A stretch of 64,000 bases of DNA from Nocardia sp. NBC_00508 (GCF_036346875.1 NZ_CP107852.1:3906001-3970000), one strand, 5' to 3'; counted from the first letter of the stretch, positions 9,288 through 18,524 are shown. Translations and numbers: made by a program. The notes: generated by a model not told the origin, from the letters alone.

Positions 9288-11063
9288 TCAGACCGGGACG
9301 TCGAACATGTTCCGGTGTCCGGCCGCGTAGCGGTCGGCGTCCATCCTGCGCAGCGGTTCCAGTTCCGGCGCGCGGTACAGCGTGAACATCCGGCAGCGCT
9401 CCGCGTTCGAACCGGCCACGTCCAGCAACGCGTTCACCGCGGCGCGCGCGGACTCGTTGGCACCCTCCATGGTGGCCAGGTCGACGTTCGTGCGCACGTA
9501 ATCGCCCGCCAGGAACAGGTTTTCCAGCGCACCGTGCGGTTGCGGCCGATATTCCCACGAACCGGCGGTGTTGATCAGCAGTGGGTCGGCGTTGGCGTTG
9601 CGCCGCTGTCTCTCCTGCCAGGTGATGCCCGGGTCGAGGAACCAAGAGTGCAGGTCGGCATCGCGCAGCACCTCGCCGCGATCGTCGAGGTGGGCCTTGA
9701 TCTGGGCCCATGCCTCGCGAGCGATCTCCTCGTGGGTGCACTCCTTGGCAGGTTTGCCGAAGACCATGCCCGGGGTGTTCCAGTCGGAGATGTCCACCGA
9801 AAGGCAGTCCTGCACGCTGCCGTCGCCGAATTCGGTGAGCTTGGTGCGCCACAACTGATTCTGGCTGATCGAGGTGAGCGACCACGGGGCGTCGATGTAG
9901 GCGGTATGGCCGCGGGAGATGTCGGCCGGCCTGCGCAAATAGAACTGGATGCCGTTCATCCAGTCGGTGACGAGCCGGTCCATCGCGGCCAATTCCGGCT
10001 GGACCGCCAGCACCTGCGGCGACCACAGCGTGCGGGCCTGCTCGGCGGGCAGCGCGACGACGAAGTAATCGGCCTCGATCGTGTGCTGGGCGCCGGTATC
10101 GTCCACCGCGCTGGCAGCGGTGATCCTGCCGTCTCGCACCTGGAGTCCGCGCACCTCGGTGCCGAGCACGAATTCCGCGCCCAACTCGCGGATTCGCCGC
10201 ATCCACGGATCGATCCAGGCCGCGTTGGTCGGGCCGCTCAGCACACGGTCCAGCCCGCCGTCGTTGCCGATCTCGAAGGGATTGCCGAGGAACTGCTCGC
10301 CCATGGTGCCGATAGTGCGGACACTCGCCACGTTCTCCTTCGCGGCGACCATGATGCTGGTCAGTGTGCGGGACAGCAGTGCACGGAACTCGTGCGAGCG
10401 CGCATGGCCGCCGACGAAGTCGTGCCACGAGGTCTGCTCCCATTGACCGAGGCGGCGGGCGTCGCAGCTGGAGTTGAAGACCAGCAGGCGTTCGGCGAAG
10501 TAGATCCCCTCCGCGGGGGGCATTTTCAGCGAGGTGGCCACGGCCGCGCCGAGAGTCTCCCGAAAGACGTCCGGGGTGAACCCGGCGCGGGCACGCGCAC
10601 CGAGCGGGACGCGGAAGTCGTCGCCGCCGCGCCGGGCGAATCGCGCCTCCGGCACCGCGACGAGGTTGTCCCAGACGCCATTCGGGTTGCCCGGGAACGG
10701 GATCCGCCGCATAGTGTCCGGCACGTGTTGATAGAAACCGGGGAAGAAGCGAAAGCCGTGCTCCCCGGGTAGTTCCGGCCGCCCCCCTGTCCCCGTGCCC
10801 GGCACGCCGACGCTGCGGGCTTTGCCGCCCCACGCCCGTCTTTCGTACACAGTGACCTGGAATCCGCGTTCGACGAGCTCATGCGCCGCGGTCAGACCGG
10901 CGACACCGCCACCGAGCACCGCGACCCGTGGGCCGCCCGGACTCGCCGCTACCGGCGCCGGTCTCAGCGCACCCGCCGTCAGTGCCCCCGCCGTAGCCAC
11001 CCCCGCCGCGACCGTGTTACGGAGCAATGCTCTTCGCGATACGGTCCACTGATGTTCTGCCAT
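9288..11063 (-). CDS. Tat-exported FAD-dependent amine oxidase/desaturase-like oxidoreductase
   Basis: A 591-residue protein. The N terminus carries a Tat-like signal (SRRALLRNTVAAG followed by a hydrophobic Ala-rich stretch and AAS cleavage region), so export in folded form is likely. A Rossmann FAD motif follows at about residue 47 (VAVLGGGVAGLTAAHELVER). The rest fits NAD(P)-binding/amine-oxidase superfamily proteins related to phytoene desaturases and hydroxysqualene dehydroxylase, with MEGANESARAAVNALL at the C terminus as the flavin-binding end. The substrate is unknown. The gene appears to be a single transcription unit. Confidence 0.85.
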   Translation of the reverse strand: MAEHQWTVSRRALLRNTVAAGVATAGALTAGALRPAPVAASPGGPRVAVLGGGVAGLTAAHELVERGFQVTVYERRAWGGKARSVGVPGTGTGGRPELPGEHGFRFFPGFYQHVPDTMRRIPFPGNPNGVWDNLVAVPEARFARRGGDDFRVPLGARARAGFTPDVFRETLGAAVATSLKMPPAEGIYFAERLLVFNSSCDARRLGQWEQTSWHDFVGGHARSHEFRALLSRTLTSIMVAAKENVASVRTIGTMGEQFLGNPFEIGNDGGLDRVLSGPTNAAWIDPWMRRIRELGAEFVLGTEVRGLQVRDGRITAASAVDDTGAQHTIEADYFVVALPAEQARTLWSPQVLAVQPELAAMDRLVTDWMNGIQFYLRRPADISRGHTAYIDAPWSLTSISQNQLWRTKLTEFGDGSVQDCLSVDISDWNTPGMVFGKPAKECTHEEIAREAWAQIKAHLDDRGEVLRDADLHSWFLDPGITWQERQRRNANADPLLINTAGSWEYRPQPHGALENLFLAGDYVRTNVDLATMEGANESARAAVNALLDVAGSNAERCRMFTLYRAPELEPLRRMDADRYAAGHRNMFDVPV

Positions 11064-11189
11064 GCGCTGCTGCTCTGTTGCCTAGCCTTGTGACCAACTC
11101 CGACTTCCACGCCGGCACTACTGTAAGGCGGCAGGTCCATCGAGTCGCGTCGACCCCGCGAAGTGGTAGGTGCGACCGGCGGAAGGCGC

Positions 11190-12146
11190 CTACTCAGACC
11201 GAGCGGCCGCGCTCGGTAGAGCGACCGGTCTCGGCGCGGTAGCGTCCACCTCGACCGCGCGCGGCTTGCTCGATGTGGCCGCGAAGGCGCCCGCCAGCAC
11301 GATGACCCCACCCACCAGGGACAGCGGGGTCGGCGTCTCGCCGAGGAATGTCCATGCGGCTGCGATGCCGACAACCGGCACGAGCAGGGAGAACGGCGCG
11401 ACCAGGCCCGCCGGGTAGCGGCCGAGCAGGTAGGTCCACAGTCCGGTGCCCACGACGGTGGCGAGGATGGCGATATAAGCCAGCGCGACCAAGGCGGACC
11501 ATCCCGACGGTGCGAACGCGTCGGCCAGGGCACGGAGACCTGTCGTTGGCCCTTCGGCGACCGCGGACAACGCGAAAAGGGGCAACGGCGGAATAGCCGT
11601 GGTCCACAGCATCAGGTGCAGCGGGTTGACACCGGGAGTCTCGGTACCGGCCGAGCGGCCCCCGATATTGCCGAATGCCCAGCCGAGCCCACCTGCCAGC
11701 GTCAGCAGCACCGGAAGCAATGTGGCGTGTTCCAGCCGGTCCCAGCCGATCACCGCCATACCCGTCACCGCGACGCCGATGCCGGCGAGCTGCACCCGCC
11801 GAATCCGCTCGCCCAGCATCAGCGCACCGAGCAGCACGGTGAACGGTGCGGAGGATTGCAACACCAGCGAGGCGAGCCCGGTCGGCATGCCCACCCGCAT
11901 GGCCGTGAACAGGAAGGCGAACTGCAAGATCCCGAAACCGGTGCCGTACAACAGGATCCAGCGCATTCGCACTGGTGGGCGCGGAATGAACAGCAGCGCG
12001 GGAATCGCCAGCACGGCGAAACGCAGCGCCGCGAAGAAGAACGGCGGGAAGTGGTCGAGCCCCACTCGGATGGCGAGGAAGTTCAGTCCCCAGAGCAGGA
12101 CGACGGTGCAGCCGAGCAGGCGATCGCGGTTGGTCACGCCTTTCAT
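11190..12146 (-). CDS. EamA/DMT-family transporter
   Basis: A 318-residue membrane protein with about ten hydrophobic segments and two tandem EamA repeats, the first around residues 10-135 and the second around 150-285. Such drug/metabolite transporters export amino acids or other small metabolites. It is divergent from a LysR-type regulator with a 63-base gap, the usual arrangement for a LysR-controlled exporter, so the regulator probably senses the exported compound or a relative. Substrate not determinable from sequence. Confidence 0.88.
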   Translation of the reverse strand: MKGVTNRDRLLGCTVVLLWGLNFLAIRVGLDHFPPFFFAALRFAVLAIPALLFIPRPPVRMRWILLYGTGFGILQFAFLFTAMRVGMPTGLASLVLQSSAPFTVLLGALMLGERIRRVQLAGIGVAVTGMAVIGWDRLEHATLLPVLLTLAGGLGWAFGNIGGRSAGTETPGVNPLHLMLWTTAIPPLPLFALSAVAEGPTTGLRALADAFAPSGWSALVALAYIAILATVVGTGLWTYLLGRYPAGLVAPFSLLVPVVGIAAAWTFLGETPTPLSLVGGVIVLAGAFAATSSKPRAVEVDATAPRPVALPSAAARSE

Positions 12147-12209
12147 CGTGCGGTCGGCTAACCATCAGGACAATCGAATTAATATGGACTAATAATGTAG
12201 GTTTACTTA
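12147..12209. promoter_or_regulatory. Divergent LysR/EamA promoter region
   Basis: A short AT-rich gap between two divergent starts. It contains ATTAAT and AATAAT half-site-like runs separated by eight bases (about 12175-12196), embedded in otherwise GC-rich DNA. LysR regulators bind AT-rich dyads with T-N11-A spacing, so this is the natural operator for the neighbouring LysR protein, controlling both genes. Exact bases bound are inferred. Confidence 0.45.
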
Positions 12210-13163
12210 ATGATATCGGGTATGGAAAAGGCCGTGCACGGCCCGCCCATGGCCTTGGAGCGGCTGCGTGTGCTGCGCGAACTCGCCGACCGCGGCACCG
12301 TCGCCGCCGTCGCCGCCGCGTTGTCGATGACGCCGTCCGCGGTCTCACAGCAGCTCAAGGTGCTGGCCAGGGAAGCGGGCGTGGCCCTGCTCGAACCCGA
12401 CGGGCGACGAGTCCGGCTCACCGACGCAGGCCGCGCGTTGGTGGTGCGCGCCGATGAGGTGCTCGCGGCGATGGATCGCGCGGTCGCCGAGATGGCGCAC
12501 TATCGCGGCTCCCCGCGCGGCCGGGTCCGTGTCGCGGTGTTTCCTTCCGGTGGCGCGCTACTGCTGCCGCATGTGCTGTCCGGCATGGCGGACAGCGGTG
12601 TGGACGTGGTCGCGCGGGACGAGGACGTACCCCCCTCCGAGGTGGCTCGACTACTCGCCGACTATGACGTGGTGCTGACCCATCGCGACGAACGTGCTGC
12701 ACCGATCGCCGATCCGCGCGTCGCGACCAGGGTGCTCATGCGCGAACCGATCGACGTCGTCGCGGCTCCGACGCATCGGCTCGCGGGTCGCTCGGCCGTC
12801 GCGCCGGAAGAACTGGCCGACGAAACCTGGCTGAGTGTGCGCGGCGGCTTCCCCGTCGACGACGTGTTGCGCTCCATCGCCACAGTGACCGGCGTGCAAC
12901 CGCGAATAGCGCAGCGCCTCAACGATTTCCGCGTCATCGAGACGCTGGTCGCCACCGGTTACGGCGTCGCGCTCATGCCACGCTACGCGGTGGGCAATCC
13001 CACGCTCGCGGTGCTGCGCTTGTCCGGCGTACGCGCCGCCCGGATGTACGAACTGGCCACCCGGCCGCGCGCTGATGCCCGCCCGGCCATCGCCGCCGTG
13101 CTCGCGGCCTTCGAATCGGCCGCCGCGCTGGCGACCGCCGACACCGCGACGACGGGCGGATAA
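12210..13163 (+). CDS. LysR-family transcriptional regulator
   Basis: About 317 residues: an N-terminal winged HTH (MALERLRVLRELADRGTVAA, then SMTPSAVSQQLKVLAREAGV) and a LysR substrate-binding domain from about residue 100. The family acts as tetramers at AT-rich dyads and typically activates a divergent gene while repressing itself. The divergent gene here is the EamA exporter. The start is uncertain: ATGs at 12210, 12222 and 12249 are all in frame and no strong SD favours one; homologues usually begin close to the third. Confidence 0.88.
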   Translation: MISGMEKAVHGPPMALERLRVLRELADRGTVAAVAAALSMTPSAVSQQLKVLAREAGVALLEPDGRRVRLTDAGRALVVRADEVLAAMDRAVAEMAHYRGSPRGRVRVAVFPSGGALLLPHVLSGMADSGVDVVARDEDVPPSEVARLLADYDVVLTHRDERAAPIADPRVATRVLMREPIDVVAAPTHRLAGRSAVAPEELADETWLSVRGGFPVDDVLRSIATVTGVQPRIAQRLNDFRVIETLVATGYGVALMPRYAVGNPTLAVLRLSGVRAARMYELATRPRADARPAIAAVLAAFESAAALATADTATTGG

Positions 13164-13283
13164 GACTGGGTCTTCGCCGCGGTCGCTCATGCCGAGCCGC
13201 AACGACATCACCGAGCAGCGGTGTGGACTGGCGGCGGGCCGCCGACGCGGCAGAGGGAATACCGCGCACTGCCCGGCGACCGG

Positions 13284-14945
13284 TCACATTCCGGGCGGCC
13301 CGGGGTAACGGTAGGGGTGCTGGGAGCCGACGTAGCCGAAGTCGTCGGCCACCATCGCCGCCAACTCCAGCAGCGCCCGCCGCGTCGGCTTGCCCACCAG
13401 TTCCAGATCGATCTCCGCACCCTCGGCGAGGTGGTCGTCGAACGGCACCACCTGCACCGCGCGGGTGCGGTCGAGGAACAACTTGCGCAGCTGGTCGAGA
13501 TCGACGGTCGACGCGCCGCGCCGGGAAGCGTTCACCACCACGACCGTTCGCTCCACCAGCTTGCCGTAGCCGTGGTGGTCGAGCCAGTCCAGTGTGGCCG
13601 ACGCGCTGCGCGCGCCGTCGATGGCGGGGGAGGTGACCAGCACCAGCGAACTGGCCATGTCCAGAACGCCCGCCATCGCGGAGTGCATCAAGCCGGTGCC
13701 GCAGTCGGTCAGGATGATGTTGTAGAACGACTGCAGGATGCTGATCGCCTTGCGGTAGTCCGCCTCGCTGAACGCCTCGGAGACCGCCGGATCCTGTTCA
13801 CTGGCGAGCACTTCCAGGCGGCTCGGCGCCTGCGAGGTATGCGCCCGCACGTCCGAGTACCTGGTGATGTGCTGGTCCTCGAGCAGGTTGCGCACGGTGG
13901 ACCTGGTCTGCCGCGGCACCCGGTGCGCCAGCGTGCCGAGGTCGGGATTGGCGTCGATCGCGATGACCCGGTCCCCGCGCTGCGACGCGAAGGTGGAGCC
14001 GAGGCCGACGGTGGTGGTGGTCTTGCCGACGCCACCTTTCAGCGAGAGGATCGCGATCCGATAGTCGCCGCGCACCGGCTGATTCACCCGATCGACGAGA
14101 TCCTGGTAGACGACGTCGGCGGCCGACTCACCCGGGTTGATCATGCCGCCGGAGGCCTTGTGCACGGCACGGCGCCACCCGCTGCGCGGCGCCCTGCGGG
14201 CCCGCCTGAGCAGATTCAGATCGTTCACCGAGTGCCCCGGCTGGCCGGGTTGCGGCACGTGCTGCGGCTGGAACGGCTGGGCGCCATGATGCGGCGGCGG
14301 CCCGCCCTGCCAGCTCGGCACCTGCGGTTGCCCGACCGGTGGTGGGGGCGGCGGTTGGTAGGCCGGTGGAGGCGGCTGATGCGTTACCGGCGGAGGCGGC
14401 GGTGCCCAGCTGTAGATCGGTCCGCTGGGATCGGGTTGTGGCGCAGCGGGTTCCGGTGGTGCGGAGTCCATAGGTCCGCGCCGCGCCTCGTCGCCGATCT
14501 CCTGGCGGTACTCGCCGTAGCCGGGATCGGGCGCGTGCATGGGTATCGGGTGGCTACCGCTGTGGCTCGGCGGCGGTTGAAATGCGCCGGTAGGGAACGG
14601 CTCCCCGGGAAACGGCGTCGGCGGCGGGTACGCACCGGCGCCCGGAGGAGCGTACGCGCCGTACGACTCGGGGGGCCCGGACGGCGGAGGACCGTAGGAC
14701 TGCGCGAACCCGGCAGCATGCGGGTAAACCGTGGTCTGCTCTGTCGAGCCTTGCGGCTCCGGTTGTTCGGGCGGTGCGTCCGGCTGATCCAGCCCATCCG
14801 CCACGTCGGTTTCCCTCGCTTCCACGCCGCCCTGCTCGGTCGACGGGCCGGTGGCCGATGACTCCGCCTCGGTGACTTCGGCCGTGTCCACGGAATGACT
14901 CTGCAGCCAGGGCGGAGAGGTCGGATTGTGGTCGTTTGTTGTCAC
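13284..14945 (-). CDS. MinD/ParA-like ATPase with long Pro-rich N-terminal region
   Basis: A 553-residue protein from a GTG at 14945 preceded by GGGGGAA. The first 270 or so residues are low-complexity Pro/Gln/Gly-rich; the C-terminal 270 form a deviant-Walker-A ParA/MinD ATPase (LKGGVGKTTTTVGLG, then VIAIDANPDLGTLAH). This layout matches actinobacterial MinD-like proteins related to EspI of ESX-1 loci and to SCO5717-type proteins. Such proteins associate with the membrane or secretion apparatus, with the ATPase acting as a switch; the specific role is inference. No ESX core genes are adjacent; the nearest EspG/PPE-like cluster is 22 kb away. Confidence 0.85.
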   Translation of the reverse strand: MTTNDHNPTSPPWLQSHSVDTAEVTEAESSATGPSTEQGGVEARETDVADGLDQPDAPPEQPEPQGSTEQTTVYPHAAGFAQSYGPPPSGPPESYGAYAPPGAGAYPPPTPFPGEPFPTGAFQPPPSHSGSHPIPMHAPDPGYGEYRQEIGDEARRGPMDSAPPEPAAPQPDPSGPIYSWAPPPPPVTHQPPPPAYQPPPPPPVGQPQVPSWQGGPPPHHGAQPFQPQHVPQPGQPGHSVNDLNLLRRARRAPRSGWRRAVHKASGGMINPGESAADVVYQDLVDRVNQPVRGDYRIAILSLKGGVGKTTTTVGLGSTFASQRGDRVIAIDANPDLGTLAHRVPRQTRSTVRNLLEDQHITRYSDVRAHTSQAPSRLEVLASEQDPAVSEAFSEADYRKAISILQSFYNIILTDCGTGLMHSAMAGVLDMASSLVLVTSPAIDGARSASATLDWLDHHGYGKLVERTVVVVNASRRGASTVDLDQLRKLFLDRTRAVQVVPFDDHLAEGAEIDLELVGKPTRRALLELAAMVADDFGYVGSQHPYRYPGPPGM

Positions 14946-15190
14946 GGTTCCCCCATCTGCTCGGGAATTCGAGCAGAGAGCTCGGCGCTTGGAGTGCGAA
15001 TCCCACGCTAGCACGGGGTTCGCTACGCCGCGTCGCGGTAGGTAGGGCAGACGCGCCGAGCGACACGCCATCGACAAATGGTCTGCGACAGCGAGATCGG
15101 GCGCCGCGCGGACGAACCGCCGCGGCGCCCTCGCCGAACGTGTTCCGGGACAGGCGTACCTCCGCCTCCGCCCCGGCCGTGCGCGGGTTG

Positions 15191-15209
15191 AGTCGGACTA
15201 CGTCCGACT
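15191..15209. terminator. Perfect hairpin downstream of leuA
   Basis: AGTCGGAC and GTCCGACT (15191-15198 and 15202-15209) form an 8-bp perfect stem with a three-base loop, 16 bases past the leuA stop in its direction of transcription. There is no clear U-tract. The hairpin and its flank (GCGCGGGTTGAG) resemble part of the 68-bp repeat at 18055-18384, so it may belong to the same family. Confidence 0.5.
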
Positions 15210-15224
15210 GCGCCCATTATGCGA

Positions 15225-17018
15225 TCAGTGCGCTCGGTTGACCGCGGACACCACCGCGCGCAGCGACGCGGTGGTGATCGAGGTGGCGATGCCGACGCCC
15301 CACACGACTTTGTCGCCGATCGCGCACTCCACGTACGCAGCGGCCTGCGCGTCGTCGCCCGCGGACATCGCGTGCTCGGAGTAGTCCAAGACCTCGACGT
15401 CGAAGCCGACGCCTGCGATCGCGTCGACGAACGCGGCGAGCGGTCCGTTGCCCTTGCCGGTGATCTCCTGCTCGACGCCGTCTACCTTCACCACCGCCAC
15501 GATCGAGTCGACCCCGCCGTCGGTCTCCGACGCGGTGACCCGCTGGCGCATCCGCTCCAACGGACGGATCGGGCTCAGGTACTCCTCGTGGAAGACGTCC
15601 CACATCTCCTTGGGCGTCACCTCGCCACCCTCGCCGTCGGTGATCTTCTGGATCGCCTGGGAGAACTCGATCTGCAGGCGCCGCGGCAGCGCCAGCCCGT
15701 GATCGGTCTTCATGATGTAGGCGACGCCGCCCTTGCCGGACTGCGAGTTGACCCGGATGACCGCCTCGTAGGTGCGGCCGACGTCCTTCGGGTCGATCGG
15801 CAGGTAGGGCACCTCCCAGACGATGTCGGCGACATCCGCTCCGGCGGCGTCGGCCGTGGCCTTCATCGCGTCCAGGCCCTTGTTGATCGCGTCCTGGTGG
15901 CTGCCGGAGAACGCGGTGTAGACCAGGTCGCCGCCGTACGGGTGGCGCTCGTGTACGGGCAGCTGGTTGCAGTACTCGACAGTGCGGCGGATCTCATCGA
16001 TGTCGGAGAAGTTGATCTGCGGGTCGATGCCGCGGGAGAACAGGTTCATCCCCAGCGTGACCAGGCAGACATTGCCGGTGCGCTCGCCGTTGCCGAACAG
16101 ACAACCCTCGATCCGGTCGGCGCCGGCCTGGAAGCCCAGCTCGGCGGCGGCCACGGCGGTGCCGCGATCGTTGTGCGGGTGCAGCGACAGCACGATCGCG
16201 TCGCGACGGGCGAGGTTGCGGCTCATCCACTCGATCGAGTCGGCGTAGACGTTCGGGGTCGCCATCTCCACGGTGGCGGGCAGGTTGATGATCAGCGGCT
16301 TGTCCGGCGTCGGCGCGATGATCTCCGAGACCGCGTCGCAGACCTCCTTGGCGTACTCCAGCTCGGTGCCGGTGTAGGACTCCGGGCTGTACTCGTAGCG
16401 CCAGGTGGTGTCCGGGTAGCGCTGCTCGGTCTCCCGGCACAGCGCGGCGGCGTCGGTAGCGATCTTCTTGACCGCGGCGCGATCGGCGCGGAACACCACT
16501 TTCCGTTGCAGGATCGAGGTGGAGTTGTAGAAGTGCACGATCACGTTCTGCGCACCCGCGCAGGCCTCGAAGGTGCGTTCGATCAGCTCGGGGCGACACT
16601 GGGTCAGCACCTGAATGGCCACGTCGTCGGGGATCGCGCCGTCCTCGATGATCTCGCGGACGAAGTCGAAGTCGGTCTGGCTCGCCGAAGGGAAGCCGAC
16701 CTCGATCTCCTTGAAGCCCATCCGCACCAGCAGGTCGAACATGCGCCGTTTGCGGGCCGGGCTCATCGGGTCGATCAGCGCCTGGTTACCGTCGCGCAGA
16801 TCGACCGCGCACCAGCCAGGCGCCCGGTCGATGACTTTCTCCGGCCAGGTGCGGTCGGGCAAGGTGATCGGCTCGACCTCCTCGGCGAACGGCCGATAGC
16901 GGAACGCAGGCAGCGAGGAGTTCTTCTGCTTGTTCCAGGCCGGCTGGTCGGCGGGAGCGGGTTTGCTCGGCGCCGTGGTGGTCTTGGCACCGGAAACGAA
17001 CGCGTCAGCAGGGGACAT
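15225..17018 (-). CDS. leuA: 2-isopropylmalate synthase
   Basis: A 597-residue LeuA of the long actinobacterial type. It catalyses condensation of acetyl-CoA with 2-oxoisovalerate, the first committed step of leucine synthesis. Visible are the HMGL-like catalytic barrel starting at WCAVDLRDGNQALIDPM, the metal-binding LHPHNDRGTAVAAAE, and the C-terminal LeuA dimerisation/allosteric domain (about 450-597), through which leucine inhibits the family. Start ATG at 17018 has GGAGAG upstream. A leader peptide with three Leu codons and paired inverted repeats precede it, implying leucine-responsive control of expression as well as of activity. Confidence 0.96.
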   Translation of the reverse strand: MSPADAFVSGAKTTTAPSKPAPADQPAWNKQKNSSLPAFRYRPFAEEVEPITLPDRTWPEKVIDRAPGWCAVDLRDGNQALIDPMSPARKRRMFDLLVRMGFKEIEVGFPSASQTDFDFVREIIEDGAIPDDVAIQVLTQCRPELIERTFEACAGAQNVIVHFYNSTSILQRKVVFRADRAAVKKIATDAAALCRETEQRYPDTTWRYEYSPESYTGTELEYAKEVCDAVSEIIAPTPDKPLIINLPATVEMATPNVYADSIEWMSRNLARRDAIVLSLHPHNDRGTAVAAAELGFQAGADRIEGCLFGNGERTGNVCLVTLGMNLFSRGIDPQINFSDIDEIRRTVEYCNQLPVHERHPYGGDLVYTAFSGSHQDAINKGLDAMKATADAAGADVADIVWEVPYLPIDPKDVGRTYEAVIRVNSQSGKGGVAYIMKTDHGLALPRRLQIEFSQAIQKITDGEGGEVTPKEMWDVFHEEYLSPIRPLERMRQRVTASETDGGVDSIVAVVKVDGVEQEITGKGNGPLAAFVDAIAGVGFDVEVLDYSEHAMSAGDDAQAAAYVECAIGDKVVWGVGIATSITTASLRAVVSAVNRAH

Positions 17019-17118
17019 CTGGAGTCTCTCCGTGGGGTGTGTTTTTTCCCAAAGGGCTGGGTCGACCGGCGCGGCTGAACCCCGCGACGGGAGCCGGTCC
17101 GATCAGACCCCGTCGCGG
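17019..17118 (-). promoter_or_regulatory. leuA leader with alternative pairing segments
   Basis: On the minus strand, CCGCGACGGG inside the leader ORF (17118-17109) is exactly complementary to CCCGTCGCGG downstream (17091-17082). That second segment can instead pair its CGCGG with CCGCG at 17074-17070. This is a 1:2 versus 2:3 switch, the classic attenuator layout, placed so that ribosome position on the Leu codons decides which forms. The RNA has an A-run rather than a U-run before leuA, so control may be at translation or through Rho rather than an intrinsic terminator. Confidence 0.65.
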
Positions 17119-17144
17119 CGGTCGAGAAGAAGTGCCCGCTGCAT
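17103..17144 (-). CDS. leuA leader peptide
   Basis: A 13-residue ORF, MQRALLLDRRDGV, with three consecutive leucine codons (CTT CTT CTC), ends 84 bases upstream of leuA. A -10-like TAAACT lies 10-16 bases upstream of its ATG, with TTTCCG 17 bases further up as a possible -35, so translation is probably leaderless or nearly so. Leader peptides with Leu runs upstream of leuA have been proposed in actinobacteria. CTT is a rare codon in such GC-rich genomes, which would sharpen stalling when charged tRNA-Leu is scarce. Confidence 0.72.
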   Translation of the reverse strand: MQRALLLDRRDGV

Positions 17145-17286
17145 GATGTCCGCGAGTTTACCGTGCCGCCATACCTCCGGAAAGGGTGGCCCGTCGTCGG
17201 GTGATCCGACGATCCCGCTACCGTTCGGTCGGTAGTGGACCACGCTTGTACGGGCCCGGGGTCCGACGGGACGTCGAAGGATAGCT

Positions 17287-18054
17287 ATGACCTGGCTGGA
17301 GCAACTGGCCGTCTTCGGTGCGGGTATCGCGGCGGGCGGCATCAACACGATCGTCGGTTCGGGCACCCTCATCACTTTTCCCGTTCTGCTCGCCTTCGGC
17401 TTGCCGCCGGTCACCGCGAATGTGTCCAACACCATAGGCTTGGTCCCCGGTTCGCTCAGCGGCGTGCACGGCTACCGCCGCGAACTCGCCGGGCAGCGGG
17501 ACCGGCTGCTGCGGCTGGGCACCGCGTCGCTACTCGGCGGCATCACCGGGGCGGTGCTGCTGCTCGTGCTTCCGCCCGCAGCGTTCAAGGCGATCGTGCC
17601 CGTGCTCATCACCTTGGCGTTGGTCCTGGTGGTGGTGCAGCCACGGCTGGCGAGCTGGGTGAAACGCCGACGGGAGAACGACGGCGCCCCGGTTCCGGCG
17701 CACGGCGGCCCGATCCTTTTCGCCGCGGTCTTCGCCGCCGGTGTCTATGGCGGATACTTCGGCGCCGCCCAGGGCGTGCTGCTGATCGGGTTGCTCGGCG
17801 TCTTCGTGCACGACGACATCCAGCGCCTCAACGGGACGAAGAACGCGCTCGCGCTGATCGTGAACGGCGTGTCCGCCCTGATCTTCGTCGTGGTCGCCGA
17901 CGTGGACTGGCGGGCGGCGGCGTTGATCGCGCTGGGGTCGATCATCGGCGGCCAACTCGGCGCCAAGGTAGGCAGGCGGATGCCGCCGACGGTGCTGCGC
18001 GCGGTGATCGTCGTGGTCGGCCTCATCGCGGTGATCCGACTGGTCACGTCATAG
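17287..18054 (+). CDS. TSUP (TauE/SafE) family membrane transporter
   Basis: A 255-residue protein with seven or eight hydrophobic segments. It has the duplicated TSUP pattern: GGINTIVGSGTLITFPVLLAFGLPPV in the first half and GVYGGYFGAAQGVLLIGLLGVF in the second. The family exports sulfite, sulfoacetate or other organosulfur anions; the substrate here is unknown. Start ATG at 17287, after an AAGGA SD. It is divergent from the leuA leader, and its stop is followed directly by the 68-bp tandem repeats. Confidence 0.9.
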   Translation: MTWLEQLAVFGAGIAAGGINTIVGSGTLITFPVLLAFGLPPVTANVSNTIGLVPGSLSGVHGYRRELAGQRDRLLRLGTASLLGGITGAVLLLVLPPAAFKAIVPVLITLALVLVVVQPRLASWVKRRRENDGAPVPAHGGPILFAAVFAAGVYGGYFGAAQGVLLIGLLGVFVHDDIQRLNGTKNALALIVNGVSALIFVVVADVDWRAAALIALGSIIGGQLGAKVGRRMPPTVLRAVIVVVGLIAVIRLVTS

Positions 18055-18384
18055 GCGGCTGCCTCGCCTCCGCTCGGCCCGGCGCGGGCTGAAGACGGAC
18101 TTCGTCCGGCTGTGTCTTTTCTGCGGCTGCCTCGCCTCCGCTCGGTCCGGTGCGGGCTATAGACGGACTTCGTTCGGCTGTGTCTTTTCTGCGGCTGCCT
18201 CGTCTTCGCTCGGTCCGGTGCGGGCTATAGACGGACTTCGTTCGGCTGTGTCTTTTCTGCGGCTGCCTCGTCTTCGCTCGGTCCGGTGCGGGCTATAGAC
18301 GGACTTCGTTCGGCTGTGTCTTTTCTGCGGCTGCCTCGCCTCCGCTCGGTCCGGTGCGGGCTGAAGACGGACTTCGTCCGGCTG
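18055..18384. repeat. 68-bp tandem repeat, about 4.8 copies
   Basis: Copies start at 18055, 18123, 18191, 18259 and 18327 (last copy partial). Copies 1 and 5 resemble each other (GCTGAAGAC and TTCGTCCGG variants), while copies 2-4 share GCTATAGAC and TTCGTTCGG. Each unit contains a short hairpin, GGAC-TTC-GTCC or its TTCG variant. The first copy begins at the base after the TSUP stop codon. The period is not a multiple of three and the units are not open in a consistent frame, so it is non-coding. A single inverted relative lies at 25201-25259. Confidence 0.9.
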
Positions 18385-18524
18385 CGTTGCAGGGCATCTG
18401 CCCGAATTGCGGTGGCGAACTGGTCCGGAGGCCGAGCAGGGCGTCGGCGTAGTGCGGATCCCCAGTAGTGCGGCCGGGAAATCTCAGGGTCCGATGTCAG
18501 CCCTGAGGAGGACGACGCCCTCCC

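Noticed and set aside
13221..14861. A 546-codon plus-strand frame
   Set aside because: Antisense to the MinD-like ATPase, whose Walker motifs are unmistakable; composition is shadow-like.
18055..18384. CRISPR array
   Set aside because: The repeat units are directly contiguous with no unique spacers, and there are no cas genes.
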